The position numbers were made by a program, and so were the translations under genes. 64,000 bases of DNA from Ascidia mentula (taxonomy: Eukaryota; Chordata; Ascidiacea; Phlebobranchia; Ascidiidae), in assembly GCA_947561715.1 (NCBI GenBank), contig OX387201.1, forward strand, positions 10,554,001 to 10,618,000, in the 5' to 3' direction. Below the pieces are notes generated by a model. The model was not told where the DNA came from, did not search any database, and saw only the letters and a program-made list of their open reading frames with translations. Below are positions 60,422 to 64,000 of this stretch, piece after piece (position 1 is the stretch's first letter; every line of letters starts with the position of its first letter).

Positions 60422-63400
60422 ATGCCTGTCCTGACAAAGAAGAAGAGAAAACGGCTTGGCTGTGCATTAAAACAGTTACAAGATGACTACCTCGATGCTG
60501 AGAGGGTGATGCTCAACCGCGAAAAGGAAAAACTGCAAGAAGCGTTGCTTGCCGTAGAAGCAAGCTACACCGAGGTTATGAACCTGTGTGAAGATATGTC
60601 TGATGAGGCCACAATGCCGGGAAGCGTGTCTCGAAAAAGGGATTGTGTTCGAGGCAAGAACGAATTTGACACTCGCGTCAGGCAGTGGCTGCGAGACATT
60701 TCAACACCGGTGCCTGTCTCCGAAGCTGGTAGCCGTTCACCGCCCGCAAGTAGAACGTCGAAACCATGTGAATCCACTATTCACACTGGGAGCGTAAGAT
60801 CTTCTAGGAGCTCGACATACAGTATTAAGTTAAAGGAAAGTCGTGTGAAGCTAAATCTTGCTCGTTTAGCACGCAAGCAAGATGAAGAACGAAAAGAAGA
60901 GGAATTAAAACAAGCCGAGTTCACTCTTGAACGAGAACTAGATAAAAGAAAATTGGAAGCTGAAATCGCTGATCGCGAATCTCAACGGAAGTTAGAATTA
61001 GCAGAAGCCGAACTGAACGCATGGGAAGAAGTTGGGAGTGTTTGTTCGTTAAAATACGAACCCCGAAAAGACACAGTGTGTCCCAAGGTTCCTGAAGAAT
61101 TAGTGATCGAAGATCCTAAACCAAATGAAATAAAGTTCAAGGAATTCGAACGTCCTAGTCGCCAAAAGGTACCACGTGATAATATTTACTCGCCACATAA
61201 CGGACATACCTCTACGACACAATTTAGACCACATTATACGGAGGTTGGTGAACGTTTTCTGCCAAAACCACAAATAACAAAGTTAGATGGGGACCCTATG
61301 GACTATTGGTCATTTGCAAATCGATACAAAATTCATATTGCTAGCAGATTGGACTGTGATGATTTAAGACTTACGTACTTGCTGCAACATTGCACGCCGA
61401 GTGTCAATGAAAAGCTGAGGCACTATACGTCATCCTCAAACCCTGATGGGAGGAGAGGAGTTCAATTTACCGGAAGTGACGCTACTTGACGAAATACCTG
61501 TTCCGCCTGAGCATGTCCCAAAGTTTGGAACATCTGTTCGTCCCAAGCATCTGCAGGGAGTGCATTTACCGCAAATCAAAGGTGGGTCTGTCACATTACT
61601 TATTGGTACAGACAACTACTTAGTTCATCGATGTTTGGAGAGTCGGTTCTCTCCTGATCCGGAGTACCCGGACGCTGTCAAAACGCCTCTGGGTTGGTTG
61701 CTAAGAGGTTATGCTCCACAGAAAACCCCCAGGGGCTGTAGTTTTCTGTTGCAGGGAATTGAACGTTTCAATCCCTTTGATAACATCGATGACGTCATCG
61801 TGACCGATGATGGTGAAACTTACCCCATGCGAAGTGGTGATTTGGGGGATGCTGAATCCTTCCTACAGTGGCTCCGGAGCAACAGGGAAGCAATGGAGTT
61901 TGGATTGAAGTTTTCAGCGGAGGACGTCATTGCATATGACATCATGACCAAGCAAGTGGAACACAAAGATGGACATTACCAGCTGCCACTGTTGTGGCGA
62001 AATTCGGCAGATATTCTTCCCAACACTTTGAAATTGGCACAGAAACGACTGTCTGGTCTTAAGAAGCGTTTGTCGCATGATGCAAGTTTAAGTCAAAGGT
62101 ATGTACAGCAGATGCAAATCCTTCTGGATAAGGGTTATGCCGAACGGGTACCAGAAGAAGAAATTAGTACTGACGGTCGGAAGTGGTACCTTCCTCACCA
62201 TCCCGTGGTCAACCCAAAGAAGCCGGAAAAGCTTCGGATCGTTTTTGACTGTGCCGCAAAGTGCGACGGTAACTCTATAAACGATCACTTGATGAAAGGA
62301 CCAGACTTGATAAACTCGTTGGTTGGAGTGCTTTTGAGATTCCGCAAAGAAGCCGTGGCTTTGGTTGCGGACATAGAAACCATGTTCCACCAAGTACGCG
62401 TCACACAGCAGGATCGTGACGCCTTCAGATTCCTGTGGTGGCCAGGAGGCGACACACTAAAGGACCCTGTGCCGCACCGAATGACTGTTCATTTATTTGG
62501 CGCAAAGTCGTCCCCAAGCTGCGCCACATTCTGCCTACGTGAAACTGCACGTGAATTTGGGAAGTTTTTTGATCCTCGTGTCACCGAGGTCGTGAGAAAA
62601 AACTTTTATGTGGACGATTGTTTATTATCAATCCCCACAGAAGCAATGGGAATGAAAATGGTGGAAAAATTAAGAAGTTTGCTGTCCATGGGAGGTTTCA
62701 GGCTGACAAAATGGTTGTCATCGAGTGACGCTGTGACGACCTCTGTTCCTAATGAGGAAAGGTCCAAATCAATCCAGAACATTCCGCTTGGCGGAGAGGT
62801 ACAGGAACGTGTTCTGGGAATCAGCTGGCGTCTTCCAGAGGACGAATTTGGATTTAATGTCGTCCTGCCGGACAAACCGATCACGCGACGTGGAATGCTC
62901 TCTGTGACAAACTCCTTGTTTGACCCCCTTGGATTCGTTGCACCCGTGGTCCTAGAAGCTCGATTGATCTACAGGGGGGTGTGTTAACAGAAGATTGGAT
63001 GGGACGATGTCGTGCCGACCACGGATCAAGCCAGGTGGCGAAAATGGCGAGAAAGCCTCTGTGAGCTTTGTGAGGTAAGAATACCTCGTTTTTATCGAAT
63101 GACCACCAATGCGTCCAAAGTACAGTTACATGTTTTTGCTGACGCTTCGTCAGAAGCACGAGGTTGTGCTTGTTACCTGAGGTCAGTAGATGACCGCTCG
63201 AACGTTACGTGCTCGCTGGTGATGGGCAAATCACTGCTTTCCGGTTCAGGAAGGCAAACCATACCACGACTGGAACTGGAGGCTGCTTTGGATGCAGTGA
63301 AAATGTCACGAACAGTGAAGGAGGAACTTGATTTAGAAGACTGTCCTTGTCTGTTTTGGACAGACTCATCCATTGTGCTGCAGAGTTTGCACGCCGACAG

Positions 63401-64000
63401 CAAGAACTTTCCTATATTTTCGCGAAATCGAATTACACAGATTTTGAATCACTCATGTGTCCATGATTGGATGCACGTACCAACCGACGAGAACCCGGCT
63501 GATGCAGCGTCTCGCGGTGTCACTGCCAATGCACTGTGCAGTGGAATGTGGTTAACCGGACCTGAGTTTCTGCGAAAGACACCCGACCAGTGGCCAAATC
63601 GATTTACTAAGAAACCAACTACTGCTGAGGTCTACAAAAGCTTTGACTTGGAAAGAATCAAGGCGGATGTTTTCCTCACAACGCTCGAAGAAAAAGGCAC
63701 TGATCGTTTGATTGGCTATTTTTCGTCACTACATCGTTTGAAGCTGGCAACTGCATGGTTGCTCAGGTTTAAACGCTACTTGTACTGTAAAGCGAAAAAG
63801 AAAGAGGTGACCGTGTCACACTCGCCTATATCCGTTGACGAATTAATAATTGCTGAGTCAGAACTTGTCAAGTTTGTGCAGCGTCAGCACTTTGCTGACT
63901 GGCTTGCATCGCTACCAACGGGTAAACTGCTGCCAAAATCTGCGCTCTATAGGCTCGACCCTATATTGAAGGACGACATACTTCGTGTTGGCGGCAGACT
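60422..64000 (+). mobile_element. BEL/Pao LTR retrotransposon, broken and cut by the window edge
   Basis: A virus-like LTR element on the plus strand. Parts in order: a coiled-coil, charged gag-like region with a capsid-type segment typical of the family, part of a protease-associated region, reverse transcriptase with the BEL/Pao YVDDCL active-site box, and an RNase H-like region continuing towards the window edge. Integrase and the right LTR lie outside. It looks broken, with roughly two or three breaks in the visible part, yet long stretches remain open, so it is probably not very old. Age by LTR comparison is not possible here. Confidence 0.85.

Noticed and set aside
1-64000. CRISPR arrays, operons, bacterial-type promoters
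   Set aside because: No regularly spaced repeats; the genes are spliced eukaryotic genes.

Overview
The window looks like nuclear DNA of a marine invertebrate deuterostome, most likely a tunicate. I infer this from the gene families (chordate-style FNDC3, chordin-like, BOK-like, plexin A), the AT-rich sequence, compact many-exon genes with mostly 50-600 base introns, and a BEL/Pao element beside a Tx1/L1-type LINE. Exon borders were read by eye from splice consensus, reading phase and family alignment; expect errors of 1-2 bases. Summed exon lengths divide by three for the FNDC3, chordin-like, BOK-like and three plexin models. The ferroxidase model sums to one base short of a multiple of three, probably a counting error in its second exon.

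Layout. 0-3.2 kb: no confident gene. 3.2-14.5 kb (-): an FNDC3A/B-type tail-anchored fibronectin type III protein, 23 exons, about 1339 aa. 14.5-19 kb: non-coding, with one decayed hammerhead-ribozyme motif. 19-21.5 kb (+): a secreted chordin-like BMP-binding protein with three VWC modules, 459 aa. 22.2-24.0 kb (+): a BOK/BAX-type Bcl-2 family member with an altered BH3 core. 24.8-31.1 kb (-): a hephaestin/ceruloplasmin-type multicopper ferroxidase whose last exon adds a leucine-rich-repeat domain. 31.8-44.4 kb (-): a complete plexin A, 38 exons, 1914 aa. 45.6-48.7 and 49.9-53.0 kb (-): two near-identical 735-aa truncated plexins that keep signal peptide, sema, PSI, first IPT-like region and part of a second PSI, then end in a new hydrophobic tail with no GAP domain. 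54.2-55.1 kb: ruins of a fourth unit. 55.9-59.8 kb (+): a LINE with fused ORF1 and ORF2. 60.4 kb to the window end (+): a broken BEL/Pao LTR element that runs off the window.

The most notable content is the plexin cluster. A 4.3-kb segment (plexin 5' flank plus first exons) was duplicated in tandem. The breakpoint falls inside the second-PSI exon and supplies the copies with a new C-terminus. Both copies keep every exon length and splice phase, and the two base differences I see in the new tail exon are synonymous, so they look like working genes for membrane-tethered plexin ectodomains. The same intron of each copy carries an insert with a hammerhead-ribozyme fold on the opposite strand. The ferroxidase-LRR fusion is a second candidate for a new protein architecture.
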